The notes under the pieces: model-generated
What the model saw: the letters and a program-made list of their open reading frames with translations, nothing else
Databases searched by the model: none
What the model was told of the DNA's origin: nothing
Shown: positions 1 to 9,711 of the stretch, piece by piece
How the letters are laid out: every line of letters begins with the position of its first letter
Position numbering within the stretch: the stretch's first letter is position 1
Assembly: GCA_020744425.1 (NCBI GenBank)
Contig: JAGMUV010000029.1
Coordinates: 839,909 to 903,908, forward strand
Direction: 5' to 3'
Source: Dactylonectria macrodidyma
Lineage: Eukaryota > Ascomycota > Sordariomycetes > Hypocreales > Nectriaceae
DNA: 64,000 nucleotides
Made by a program: the position numbers and the translations under genes

Positions 1-861
1 AAACAACACCCAAATTGCTAGCCGTCCCACGCAACACCAGCCTGTTTGAGATCCGTCTAGCTGACCCCTTCAAGGTCGGCTGCAGCAGCTATCAGCTTGA
101 CCACTTATTTCGCAGACAGACCCAAAAACTGGGCATAGCAGAGGGAAGCATCTAATGAGACAGTTAGTCCGTACGGATCCTAGGCGCGGCATTTGGCAAG
201 GCATTAGGAGGTCAGTTGCGACCTAGGATCTAAAGGGCTGTCCGAATGTGCCGGACACAGCGGATCGGGCTCGCAGCCTTAGGTGAAAAGAAGAGACGGA
301 AGGCAACTTCAAATAACTGTATGACTAGGAAAAACTAAGACACCAAAGAAAAACATAGACTTGAACCGTCTGACAGACTGGGAGGTCTCGTTCCTTCCTG
401 CAGTCTGACCTGCCTGTCCCTGATGTTGAATCTGACTACGAGACCCTCCCTGATATAGCTCCCTTGGTGTTGAACCCACGGACCAATCCAATAGACCCCG
501 CTTCAGCAGAAAGTCAGATATGGACCAAGATGAGCATTTTCAGATGGGCGGTGTTGTGGATGTTTCTTTAGTTTAAGGATAATACACGAGCGAAGATTGC
601 AAACATGAGGTTGGCGAAGGAGAGAGTTGAGGTATGGTCTGTGAAGGCGTCTAAGCCAGGTCTGGTTCTGAAGTGAAACTTACATTTCCACATGTCAAGT
701 GAGAAACGCACAGTAATGTTCATATCCACATGTAACGGTGTATTGTTGTCAGGGTTATATATGTCGCCACTAGGAAAGCCCTTGCGGTACTCGAGAGAAA
801 ATTTATGTGAGAAACAAGGGGTTGCCATATCATCTCGGGGCCCGTCAAGTCCACCATAATC
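1..861. other. No recognisable gene
   Basis: Only short open frames without conserved motifs are visible on either strand. The stretch lies downstream of the decayed transporter fragment on the minus strand, so part of it may be that gene's old 3' flank. I see no repeat, tRNA or transposon end. Confidence 0.4.
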
Positions 862-1140
862 TCAAACCCGCTCGACGTGGATTGCTTTCTTCTCGTTCGC
901 GATGTCAAAAGCCTCCGCCGCGCGCTGTTCGGCAACGGTCTGGTAGTGACGGAATTGACGAGTCGGGACGCGATTTATGAACAATTCGTCCAGCTCCTCA
1001 TAGGTCCTCATACGGCTCTCGGGAACGTATAGGAAGGCCAGAATAGCGAAGATGAGCATGAAGACCCCAAAGACAAATCCAATCCTCGCCTTGAGATTTC
1101 CGAATCCTGGATTAAACAGGGGACGCAAACTGCACACAGT
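862..1140 (-). pseudogene. MFS sugar transporter, C-terminal fragment
   Basis: Reading the minus strand gives a last transmembrane segment (GFVFGVFMLIFAILAFLYVP) followed by PESRMRTYEELDELFINRVP, the classical end of fungal hexose/maltose-type MFS transporters (PES-G-RTYEELDELF). It finishes at a natural TGA after a charged tail. Only about 90 of the usual 500 or more residues remain, with no start codon and no upstream transmembrane helices in the adjoining sequence. This is therefore a 3'-exon relic. Sugar uptake fits the CAZyme genes further right, but the fragment cannot function. Confidence 0.75.
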
Positions 1141-2275
1141 TTGCCCAGGGGAGCCTTGAGGAACGAAGTTAAAGACGAAAATGGGCTAATGGCATTAAGT
1201 AAAATTTATTATATTATTTTAAGCTCCTGTAAAGTGAAAATTGGATAAAGGAGCAAGATCGGCAGCTCTGCTACTATGGCGTTGTTCTAAGCTCGACTGC
1301 GAGGTGTGATTGGCATGTCAGGACTATGAAACGAAAACCAAGTCTTTATAAATTGATGGATTCACTAGCTACGCTAAAAGTTCAGGGTGCCCGCTTATTG
1401 CTATAGCTAGGATTAATCCGATACATAATCCAACATAAATCATTACAAAAAAAACCTTAATAGCGATTCGCGCTGAGCCATATCACGATTAGAGGCATGA
1501 AGGCCAACTCATTCGATGGTAAAGGAAGATATAGACTCTATTTTTCCCCCCCCACACGCGAGCACAGCGACGTGCCCAGTACAATCCTTGAGAGGAATCG
1601 GACGCACTTAGTCGCGTCAATATTTGGGACATCCATGGTTTGAGCTTGTAAAGGGGAATGACCGTCAAGGGAAATGTGGCGGTCGGCAGTGCACTCGAAT
1701 TCGGATCCGTGATGAGTACTCTGGGAAGGAGTGCGGGTTTCACTTAGCTCCTCGACAAGCAGGAGTTTAGACCAAAATGGACAATGTACCTACAAGAGTC
1801 CTTCGTAGGCATGGGAATCTGAATGATACATGCTTACCCTGATTGTTATCGATCCTCTTTCCCCGCACGAGGAATCATATGAGTCATGAAGGAAGAGCGG
1901 ATAACATGACTCCGACCAGTCATCTTGCACAGGGGAACCGCACCTGGTGGGGCGGAAGGAAGAGTAGGTGGGATCGAGCGGCGTTGGACCTCCGATTTAG
2001 ACTTGGTCTTGCACATGCTCCTCACGGAGTTAATGCCTGAATTTCCGGTCAACCAATAATATAAACACCACAGCCCGAAGACTTGCCGGCATAGACCCGG
2101 TGCCCAATAAGCAACACCCCAGCCAGCTTCGATTACTTGTAGAGATGTCCGAAATGAGAAGTCTAACGGTGGAGGCCGAACAGCAGCTAACTCTCAGGAG
2201 TTCTGAAGCTTCTAAAGAATTCGATTTCATACTTAATAAATGTCAGCTCGGGGAAATGTAAAGCCTCAAGATAGG
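1141..2275. other. Intergenic, no gene recognised
   Basis: Between the transporter relic and the dehydrogenase promoter I find only short frames without recognisable motifs. The local A+T-rich patch near 1200-1240 and the A-run at 1446-1453 are ordinary spacer features. Confidence 0.4.
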
Positions 2276-2283
2276 TATAAAAA
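2276..2283 (+). promoter_or_regulatory. TATA box of the SDR gene
   Basis: TATAAAAA lies about 130 nt before the ATG at 2410, placing transcription start near 2305-2315 and giving a roughly 100-nt 5' leader. No other TATA-like motif is as well placed. Confidence 0.55.
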
Positions 2284-2409
2284 GGCCGTGTCAGGGTCGA
2301 GAAACGACGGCCTTCTCTGAACAAATATCCATTCGAGTCTCCTCACTCAAGTCTATTCTTCTTGAGCCCTTCTCCGTCCAGGCAATCGATAGTTCTTCCA
2401 ATCAATAAC

Positions 2410-3129
2410 ATGCCCACCTACGTTATCACAGGTGCTCGTGCCGGCATCGGCCTGGAGTGCACCCGTCAGCTCTCGACTTCGCTTCATAACACTATTGTGG
2501 CCGTCGTCCGAGACATCACTGCCGACCTAGCAGACCTGAACAGCCTTCTTGCTGCATCCGATGCAAGGGCTCAAGTCCACATTGTTGAAGGCAACCTTGC
2601 CTCACCAGAGTCCCTGGGCACTCTCACGTCACGTCTTCCGCAGGGTCTCAAGGTTGATGTCTTGATTCAGAATGCCGCGATACTTCTTCCCGTTGCTCGC
2701 ACTGAGACCGCCCTATCCTTGACTATTGGTAGCATGAATGCCCATTTCGCGACAAACGTCATTGGCCCGACTCTGCTTCTACAGGCGTTGGCGCCACTCC
2801 TCGCGCCGGGGGCGGTTGTTGCTAACATCAGTTCTGGGGTTGGGAGCATGACTCAGATTTCTGACGGCCGGGTCAACGCAGAGTATCCTGCTTATAGCAT
2901 CAGCAAGGCGGCGCTGAATATGCTGACTGTGCATCAAGCCGCCGAGCTCAAGGGCAAGGCGATTGTGGTATGCGTTGCCCCCGGGCATGTAAAGACCCAG
3001 ATGGGAGGCCCAACTGCAAAAATGGAAGTGGTGGACAGCGCGAGCAATGTGCTACAGACGTTGTCGACGTTGGAAAATAAAGACACCGGGAAATTCCTAT
3101 ATTATGATGGAACCTCTAAGCCATGGTGA
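2410..3129 (+). CDS. Short-chain dehydrogenase/reductase (SDR)
   Basis: A 239-aa intronless oxidoreductase of the classical SDR family, expected to be cytosolic and NAD(P)(H)-dependent. Visible motifs in order are the Rossmann glycine motif TGARAGIG (residues about 6-13), QNAA in place of the usual NNAG (about 98), NISS (about 138), and the catalytic pair in YSISK (about 159-163). The APGHVKT segment is the usual PG motif after the active site. The reading frame extends upstream to a TTG at 2362, but the first ATG is 2410 and it immediately precedes the Rossmann strand, so I start there. A TATA box lies at 2276. The substrate cannot be deduced; the closest layout is that of fungal short SDRs of the sniffer/csgA type. 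All motifs are intact, so it is probably functional. Confidence 0.9.
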   Translation: MPTYVITGARAGIGLECTRQLSTSLHNTIVAVVRDITADLADLNSLLAASDARAQVHIVEGNLASPESLGTLTSRLPQGLKVDVLIQNAAILLPVARTETALSLTIGSMNAHFATNVIGPTLLLQALAPLLAPGAVVANISSGVGSMTQISDGRVNAEYPAYSISKAALNMLTVHQAAELKGKAIVVCVAPGHVKTQMGGPTAKMEVVDSASNVLQTLSTLENKDTGKFLYYDGTSKPW

Positions 3130-3464
3130 AGTCCTCAATACTACACTGGCGGAACTGTACGATCTTGATGATCGCATTAGAGATCTCTTTTCATTTCTAT
3201 GAGGCATAGGATATTACAAACTTTCTCGCACTATCACCAGGCTAGGACCAGGTATCTTGCGTTATATGAGGGATCTCAATATGTCGGTGATCTTACTCGG
3301 GATGTCTGCCCACACTCGGGATTCATGGCTCGGCACGCCGTGTTGAGGTTTAGACAGGACTAGTCTATCGCTAAACTTGCGAGTTATCCCATCACACCCC
3401 CTCAGAAAATCCCGGTAATAGGCCCCGTATATGGCGCACTTCTCCATTAACCGATTCGAATCTG

Positions 3465-3860
3465 GTGAGTGTTAATGCCCAAAACTACGACGTGAACAAC
3501 GCGGCTTGGGGATACACGAAGCGCACCATTCTTTTCTTCACTATGCTTCTCATCACATTACTCCCGTCCAGCGCCAACCGAGTGTACTCGTTCGTCCACT
3601 ATGGGAGCACCTACGCGCCGCTAAAGTACATAGGCGCCTTCGTTCTTCCCCTCCAAGGCTTCTGGAACATTGCATTCTACATCGTCACTTCCTTGGGAGC
3701 CTGCAAGAACCTGATGAATGATCTTCAGAACGGCAGGCGGCCGGATGCAGCGGAACTGGCAGAGGGTATACGGCTGCAAGACGGTCAGCAGCGCACCTCG
3801 CACAGCCCCCCGTCCGCATCCCCGCTTAGACCCTCGAAGAGCTACGAAACGGAGAGATGA
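3465..3860 (+). pseudogene. Fungal G-protein-coupled receptor, C-terminal fragment
   Basis: The frame encodes WGYTKRTILFFTMLLITLLP, then SSANRVYSFVHYG and LPLQGFWNIAFYIVTSL, followed by a basic cytoplasmic tail. This is the TM6-TM7 ending typical of fungal Git3/cAMP-receptor-like GPCRs, where the phrase PLQGFWN in TM7 is highly characteristic. The frame opens with GTGAGT, which resembles a splice donor rather than a start, and no ATG-led upstream exon encoding TM1-TM5 is present between the SDR gene and here. About 120 of the expected 400 or so residues survive, so I call it a relic. Which ligand class it belonged to is unknown. Confidence 0.65.
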
Positions 3861-5175
3861 CGGAGCTCGCTCAGCGGAGATCACTCCGATGACGAGAGGC
3901 GGAAGTCTTGAAATATTATGGATACGATGTTGGGTAATTGGGTCAGAGGTTGTTGAGACTGCATGACTAAGAAGGTCCTCTTTCGTTCATGTTGTGTGAG
4001 AAGCAAGGCGTTGCGGAAAAAGATAAGACAGCACGACGGGTTTGGTCAGGCGCCGAGGCACGGGTTTTAATGGCGAAACTTTTGATTGGAAGAGTCAGGT
4101 GATTTTGAGGCCCGGAAAAAGATGGCGGCAGAAAACCTTTCGTCACTTCGTACCTCGTTCCTCAAGGCATATGTACGGCACAACAAAGGACCACATAGTG
4201 TTAAGCGGCAGATGTTGATAGGGAGATTGCTAGGGTCTTTGTGCGTAAGACTGACGTCGGGATCTCTCCAGCAATCGTATAGACTGTAGAACTTCTACGT
4301 CATGAAGCGCCAACACCATTATCGATACTAGATTTGCCCAGCTATATGATACGTGAAATCACGTGAGGATCATCAGTCACGTGCGCAATGCCTCAAAAGG
4401 GCCTGCAAGGCCCTTCTGACTTTGCTTCATCATCATTCATCTTCATACAACAATACAATCCATCACCTGCTATTGCAGCCTTCTGGCCCTACGTGCCCCC
4501 TAGGGCCTCTGGCCCTTGGCCATCGCCTCTTTTCCGTATCACTATAGTCACCAAACATATGTGGCCATCTTCTCCGACGCAATCGACTGTTCGCCCGAGT
4601 CTAAAGCCAAGACGACCAAGATAATCCTTGCACACGCGTATTCGCCAAACTGATCTACCCTTGCTTAGGGTCCCGAAGCCCCGTCTTCTCCACTTCCCTT
4701 CACACCACAAACCTAGCTCGATCGAGGGGATCTTACAAGATGCTGGAGCATCCCCACACCAAAGAAAACTTCGCCACGCAAAGGAGGGCGCACAACGTCG
4801 GCCGACAACAGGCCGAACTACTCATTGAGGAGTCTAGACTCTGGCTAATACCGGTAGCATACCAAGCCCGCAGCCGCCAAGGCGCTGTCCCACAGCATGT
4901 GTAAGTACTCATAGTGGGACGTCAGGTTCCTGCATGACGGCTTCGGGTGAGAAGAGGACTATTATGGCGGGGGGCTTGATGATTGTAAGACCTTTGCTAC
5001 ACGGTGGAATCATTGGGGCCTTCGGCTAGTGGTAGATAACCCGAACCCGGAGGAAATCGAACTCGTCTATACTTAAGCTCTGACCAGGGGTCTAGCGGCC
5101 TCTTTGATATCTGTAATGGTCTTTCTGACTGTCTTACGACTTTCTCTGTGTATCTTGACAACGAAAATAACTGAG
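3861..5175. other. Intergenic relic sequence
   Basis: No intact gene. The segment 4680-4835 resembles 5990-6165 (see repeat entries). The rest shows only short frames. Confidence 0.35.
4680..4835 (+). repeat. Diverged duplicated segment, copy 1
   Basis: The tract ends in CGGCCGACAACAGGCCGAAC and resembles 5990-6165, where the same 20-mer core follows a similar CTTCGC..AAAG..GCGCAC stretch. In one frame both copies read ..RAH..(V/F)GRQQAEL. The source family is not recognised. The copies are too diverged for a recent duplication. Confidence 0.4.
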
Positions 5176-5830
5176 GGCGCACTCAAAGTTCAGGGTGGCG
5201 AGATTGTCAACGCCAAAGTTGACCCTGTCGCGCTCCGAGGAGCTGCGTTAGGAGGCTGGATGAAATAGGACGCAACTCCGCTCTCCGGATCCCACATTAT
5301 TGACGTACCTAGTACGGAAAACTTCATCACCGGTTATCCCGGCCACGAAAGTCGGCACAGGAGCTCGATACTGAAGGTCCTAGTCCAAGAGATATACAAC
5401 TTCTTTTTCGACAAAGACTTGAATACTTCTTCATCGATGTCGGCGCCAAATACTTTGCCAGTCTTGGGCTGAGCGGCATCAAAGTTCCGTTTAACTCTCG
5501 CCATTTTGAAGATGACATGAATCCTCGAGCGCTGAAGCTTGTAGACTTTAAGCACCTTGACCGGGTTATCCAACTTGTGAGTGCCGATTCTTTCTGTTTT
5601 ACTTCAATGTTGGCTAGTGGTCTAACTACTGAAGTGCTGTGATAACGAATTGCGCGCTATTCTCGATTTGAATACAGTTCCAGGTGGCCAGAACTGCGAC
5701 TAGCACTCGGACAATATGACGAGCCATACATCGTTCTGGGACTAGAAAGATCACCAGGGCCAAACGATATAGCTATAGGAACAAATTGCTGCTCACTACA
5801 TCCGCCGTTGACGACCAGTCAACATGGGAT
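5176..5830 (+). pseudogene. GH5 exo-glucanase-like gene, decayed
   Basis: Although no long open frame survives, translating piecewise recovers a GH5 N-terminal half. In order: LKVQGGEIVNAKVDPVALRG then AALGGWMK and a TAG (5266); ENFITGYPGHESRHRSS; YNFFFDK; after a frame change LEYFFIDVGAKYFASLGL, SGIKVPFNSRHFEDDMNPRA and FKHLDRVIQL; a likely intron starting GTGAGT; then ILDLNTVPGGQN, a TAG (5701), HSDN and FWD-stop-KDHQ. Fungal exo-beta-1,3-glucanase-like GH5 proteins have the same order (RGAGLGGW..NFITGYPGHE..IRIPFNYRHFEDDMNP..TIIDLHTAPGGQNQDWHS). The catalytic NEP and nucleophile regions are absent, and the stops lie where TGG or TAC codons are expected. It sits directly upstream of the GH3 gene. 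Confidence 0.75.
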
Positions 5831-5989
5831 GGGGTCGGAAGCCACAGTAGTCCGTATGATTTGGCTGATCAAGGACGGTCGCGGAACACGTTTCCCGGTC
5901 AGGCTTAGATCGTCGGATACCCCGGTACACGCGTCCTCGCCAAAGCAACTGTGCTTATCCGTACAGTTCTGGGGTAATTATGCTAGTCG

Positions 5990-6165
5990 GAGGATTTCCC
6001 CTCGTTCTGCCTCTTCCGCAATTTATCCTTGTCCATTTTCCCCATACCAGATGGCTTAATTGCGCGGGACAGCAAAGAGCAACTGATCAAAAGGGACGGC
6101 TTCACTTCGCAAAGAGCGCACAGCTTCGGCCGACAACAGGCCGAACTCACCAACGAGAGTATACG
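5990..6165 (+). repeat. Diverged duplicated segment, copy 2
   Basis: Counterpart of 4680-4835, sharing the core CGGCCGACAACAGGCCGAAC and flanking similarity. It lies between the GH5 pseudogene and the GH3 promoter. Confidence 0.4.
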
Positions 6166-6356
6166 AATTCGGCACAATAACAAGCCGAACCTGTGGGCAG
6201 ACAGCATCGGCCGTGATTGCGAGCATGTTGACCCAACAACAGCTAATCATGTGTTGAAGTGGGTTTTCAAGGCAAGGGGATCCCTGGATGTGGTCATTTA
6301 GACTTGGCAATGTGAGAGATTCCGACAGCAACAAGATGAAATGGAAGGTGCTAAAG

Positions 6357-6366
6357 TCTTTATAAG
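6357..6366 (+). promoter_or_regulatory. TATA-like box of the GH3 gene
   Basis: TCTTTATAAG occurs about 110 nt before the ATG at 6473, a normal distance for a fungal core promoter with a leader of roughly 80 nt. Confidence 0.45.
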
Positions 6367-6472
6367 GAATGGGATGCCCCCGGATGAGCGCCTGTTGTTC
6401 CTTATGCTTCTCAGATTAGCACGCACCGTTCCTCGCTGTTAAATCACCTTGATTTGGATTCAAAGAGGCGCA

Positions 6473-8905
6473 ATGGAACTCCTTCTCCTTATAGTGGCCC
6501 TGGTTGCCATTGTATCCGTCCAAGCCGCGGACAATAGCGCAGATGGACCTCTGTGCGGCAAGGCTGTCATCAGGAGTGCCACTTACTTGAACCCCACAGC
6601 ATCACGAGACAAACGGGTCAAGGATCTCTTGTCTCGCATGTGTTGGGATGAGAAGGTGGCGCAACTCGGAGGCGTTGGCGGCATCCTCGGTCAGAACAGC
6701 ACCCTTGATGTTCAGGACTATCGCAAAAAGGCGCAATTACACAATGGTACCATCTGTAAGTTTCATGCCTCCGAACTGTCGCCTCATAACCTAACCCAGT
6801 CTTCCTAAAGCACCCGGGTCGTACCTTAACTATGTCGAGGACGCAGTTCCCGTGCTCTCGGCCCTGATCGTAGCCTCCAAGAAGCATCGGCTGGGAATCC
6901 CATATGTGAACATTGCGGACGCGGTGAATGGACCCACGCTCCGGGGGACTACCCTTTTCCCCTCGACCCTTTCTATGGCCATGTCCTGGAACTTGCCCCT
7001 GTACACGGAAGTGGCCGAGGTTCTACGAGACGAACTCATGGCCTGTGGAGTCAACTGGGTTCTCTCCCCCGAAGTCGATGTGGCGCGGGATCCCAGAAAT
7101 GGCCGCATTGGTGAAATGTAAGCTGAAGATTCCCTTACTCCATAGTTATCGCACTGTCCTCTGACTCAGTTGTGCTGTCGTGTAGGTACGGCGAGGACCC
7201 GTGGATGAACGGCGAGTACGCTGCCGCCTACATCTCGACCATGCAGGAGGAAGACTCGAACGGTTTCATGAAGGTCGCAACCACCATCAAGCACTATCTC
7301 TACGGCACGTCAACCGGGGGTGTCAACCAGGCATCTATGCTGGGTGGCGTAAACCACATCTACAACACCCTGGCCCTTCCTTACATCAACGTAATGAAGA
7401 AGGTTACGCCAGCTAGTGTTATGCCATCGTACTCTACCATCGATGGCATCCCCGCCCACTCCAACTCTTATCTCCTTCAGGACATCCTCCGGCAGCAGTT
7501 TGGATTTGACGGAGTGGTTGTGTCCGATGCAGATGCAATTGCCATGCTCTATTCAACCCACAAGACGGCCACAACCCTCAGCGACGCGGGTATCAAATCG
7601 CTGGCGGCTGGTGTGCAGCTGGAGTTAGCGATAGGCTTCCCCACCGCCTTCGAATCCTTGACTGGCAACCAAACTACAGATGGAGTGGCACGTAATGTCA
7701 ACGAAGCCGTCAGCCGGATCCTCGACCTCAAGTTCAAGCTTGGGCTTTTCGACAAGACCCTGGAGGCAGATACCGAGGCCCTCAAGTCGCTGAGATCGGA
7801 AAAACATCTGAATGTCAATGAAAAGATCAGCCGTGAGTCTATTGTACTGCTCAAGAACGACGATGTTCTGCCTCTGGATTCGGTCAAGAAAGTTGCCGTC
7901 CTCGGTCCACTGGCCGACGTTATCAACACCGGCACATACGCGGCCTGGACGAACAAGGACAACGGCAACAACACGTTGCTCGATGCAATCAAGGCTGAGT
8001 TTGGGGCTGACAATGTCAACCATGTTCGAGGCGTCGACATTGTTGACACTGACGACATGGAAATCGACGCGGCTGTTGCGGCAGCGAAGGATGCCGGACT
8101 GGTCATTTTGGCCCTTGGCTCAATCGCCGTGGGTTGGGAGGACAGCCTCGTTGGAGACCGCACGGACGGTGAAGGAAACACTCACGCCTCGCTCAAGCTG
8201 CCTGGCCGTCAGGAGGAGCTCCTTGAAGCCATCACGGCGACTGGGTTACCAACCATCTTGGTGTTGACGGGCGGTCAGGCCTTTGAGTTACATAACGCCG
8301 CCCAGGACGCCCAGGCCATTCTACATGGATTCCACAGCGGCGAGGAGACAGGCCGGGCTCTGATCGACATCATCACCGGGAGGGTCAACCCTAGCGGTAA
8401 GCTCACTCTCACCTTCCCGGCGCGCTCAGAAGTGAACCCTGTTTACTACAACCGGGAACAAAGCGACTGGCAGGGCGCCGGGGCGATCCAGTTCCCCTAT
8501 CTTGAGAAAAACTACATATATCCCTTTGGCTATGGGCTTAGCTTCACGACGTTTGAGTTTTCGGCTGCTAGCCTCGACAAGTCGACCTATGGCACCAAGG
8601 ACAATGTAAAGGTGGCGGTGAAGATTTCCAACACTGGCAAAGTCGATGGCAAAGAGGTTGTGCAGGTATACTTTAGGCAGAAGGTAGCGCCGCTCTCACT
8701 GCCTGTCAAGCGTCTCGTCGGCTTCTCCAAAGTTCTTGTTACCGCGGGTAGTTCTAAGACGGTGGAAATCAACATTTCGGTGCAGGACCTCGGGTATTGG
8801 CTTGATGGAAAATACAGGGTCGACAAGGGAACCTATGAGCTCTTTGTGGGTGACAGCTCGGCTGATGACTCTCTGTCTAGCGCTCTGACTGCTGTGGTGG
8901 CTTGA
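6473..8905 (+). CDS. Secreted GH3 beta-glucosidase-like glycoside hydrolase
   Basis: Three exons (6473-6755, 6811-7117, 7186-8905) give 769 aa; both introns are GT-AG (55 and 68 nt) and joining them restores the conserved frame. Residues 1-18 (MELLLLIVALVAIVSVQA) form a signal peptide, so the enzyme is secreted. GH3 N-terminal TIM-barrel motifs follow: SPEVDVARDPRNGRIGEMYG (spanning intron 2), the KHY motif, PSYSTIDGIPAHSN, and FDGVVVSDADAI, whose VSD aspartate aligns with the GH3 nucleophile. The GH3 C-terminal domain (ISRESIVLLKNDDVLPL, LHGFHSGEETGRAL, PSGKLTLTFP) and a fibronectin-III-like tail (GKEVVQVYF) are present. The overall pattern resembles BglX-type enzymes. The likely role is releasing glucose from oligosaccharides made by neighbouring GH5 enzymes. 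The frame starts upstream at a TTG (6449), but the ATG at 6473 leads the signal peptide. Confidence 0.93.
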
Positions 8906-9641
8906 GGTGTGCACGCATTCGACTTCGGTTGGAGGTGGCGTGTTTCAACAACACATTCTTTTGATTCGTTTACTTTGTCATTGCACAACTTCTTCGCTCA
9001 GTCTCTGAGCCCATATTTTTAGTGCAATGTCTTTCGTCATTATTTGAGTAGCAACTTCACGTACTTTCTCGAAACTCCATTGTGATAAAGAGAATCGACA
9101 TGCGTTACAAGGAAACTAGAGGCACAGATATTTGTGAATAAGAAACCAGCAAGCCAACCCTAATCCACGAAATGTCCCTGTCCCCCTGCTGCTGAGTTAT
9201 TTAACTCTTGGATGACGCCGTCGTCGCTAGTAACTTGCTACGTCCCGCCGACAATAGGCTAGCGCTCATTCTTCCAACCGACAAATACTGTGGCTAGATG
9301 ATCAATTTGAACTTGTCTTGATGCTCCCTGAACAGGCCTTTTCGCTTCGTATTACCCCGAGAGCCCATCCACACTTCAACAAGACGGAAAGGCACCGAAA
9401 GCGTCGGTAATCCAGCCACGAATCAGTCGCTTTGATGGTCTTCCCCGCACCATTTCCCCGCAATTAAGATCTGCAGAGAGGCGGGGAAACACAATACGTA
9501 TTTCTGCAGGTGGATGGAGAATTCTCAGTTGTCATTATTCCGGCTGGTTAAAAACGACACAACTCAGCTCGACCTCACTCATATGATGCCATCAATACTG
9601 ATTGTGATCTTCTTATTCATCGTTGACGGCACCGTTGTTTC
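8906..9641. other. Intergenic between two CAZyme genes
   Basis: No gene recognised. It contains the GH3 3' flank and the upstream region of the GH5 cellulase. An ATG at 9514 is in frame with that gene but lies upstream of its TATA box. Confidence 0.5.
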
Positions 9642-9650
9642 TATAAAAGG
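9641..9650 (+). promoter_or_regulatory. TATA box of the GH5 cellulase
   Basis: CTATAAAAGG is 70 nt before the ATG at 9712 and downstream of the in-frame ATG at 9514. It is what decides the start: transcription should begin near 9670-9680. Confidence 0.6.
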
Positions 9651-9711
9651 GACAAACAGCCACATCGAGATCCCCATGGCAGTGACTTTTCCATCAGTTC
9701 CCAGACGCAAA

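Noticed and set aside
7549..8181. 210-codon minus-strand open frame
   Set aside because: It is the antisense shadow of the GH3 gene, with Ser-rich low-complexity translation and no motif.
9514..9711. Upstream in-frame ATG of the GH5 cellulase
   Set aside because: It precedes the TATA box at 9641, and the ATG at 9712 begins a proper signal peptide.
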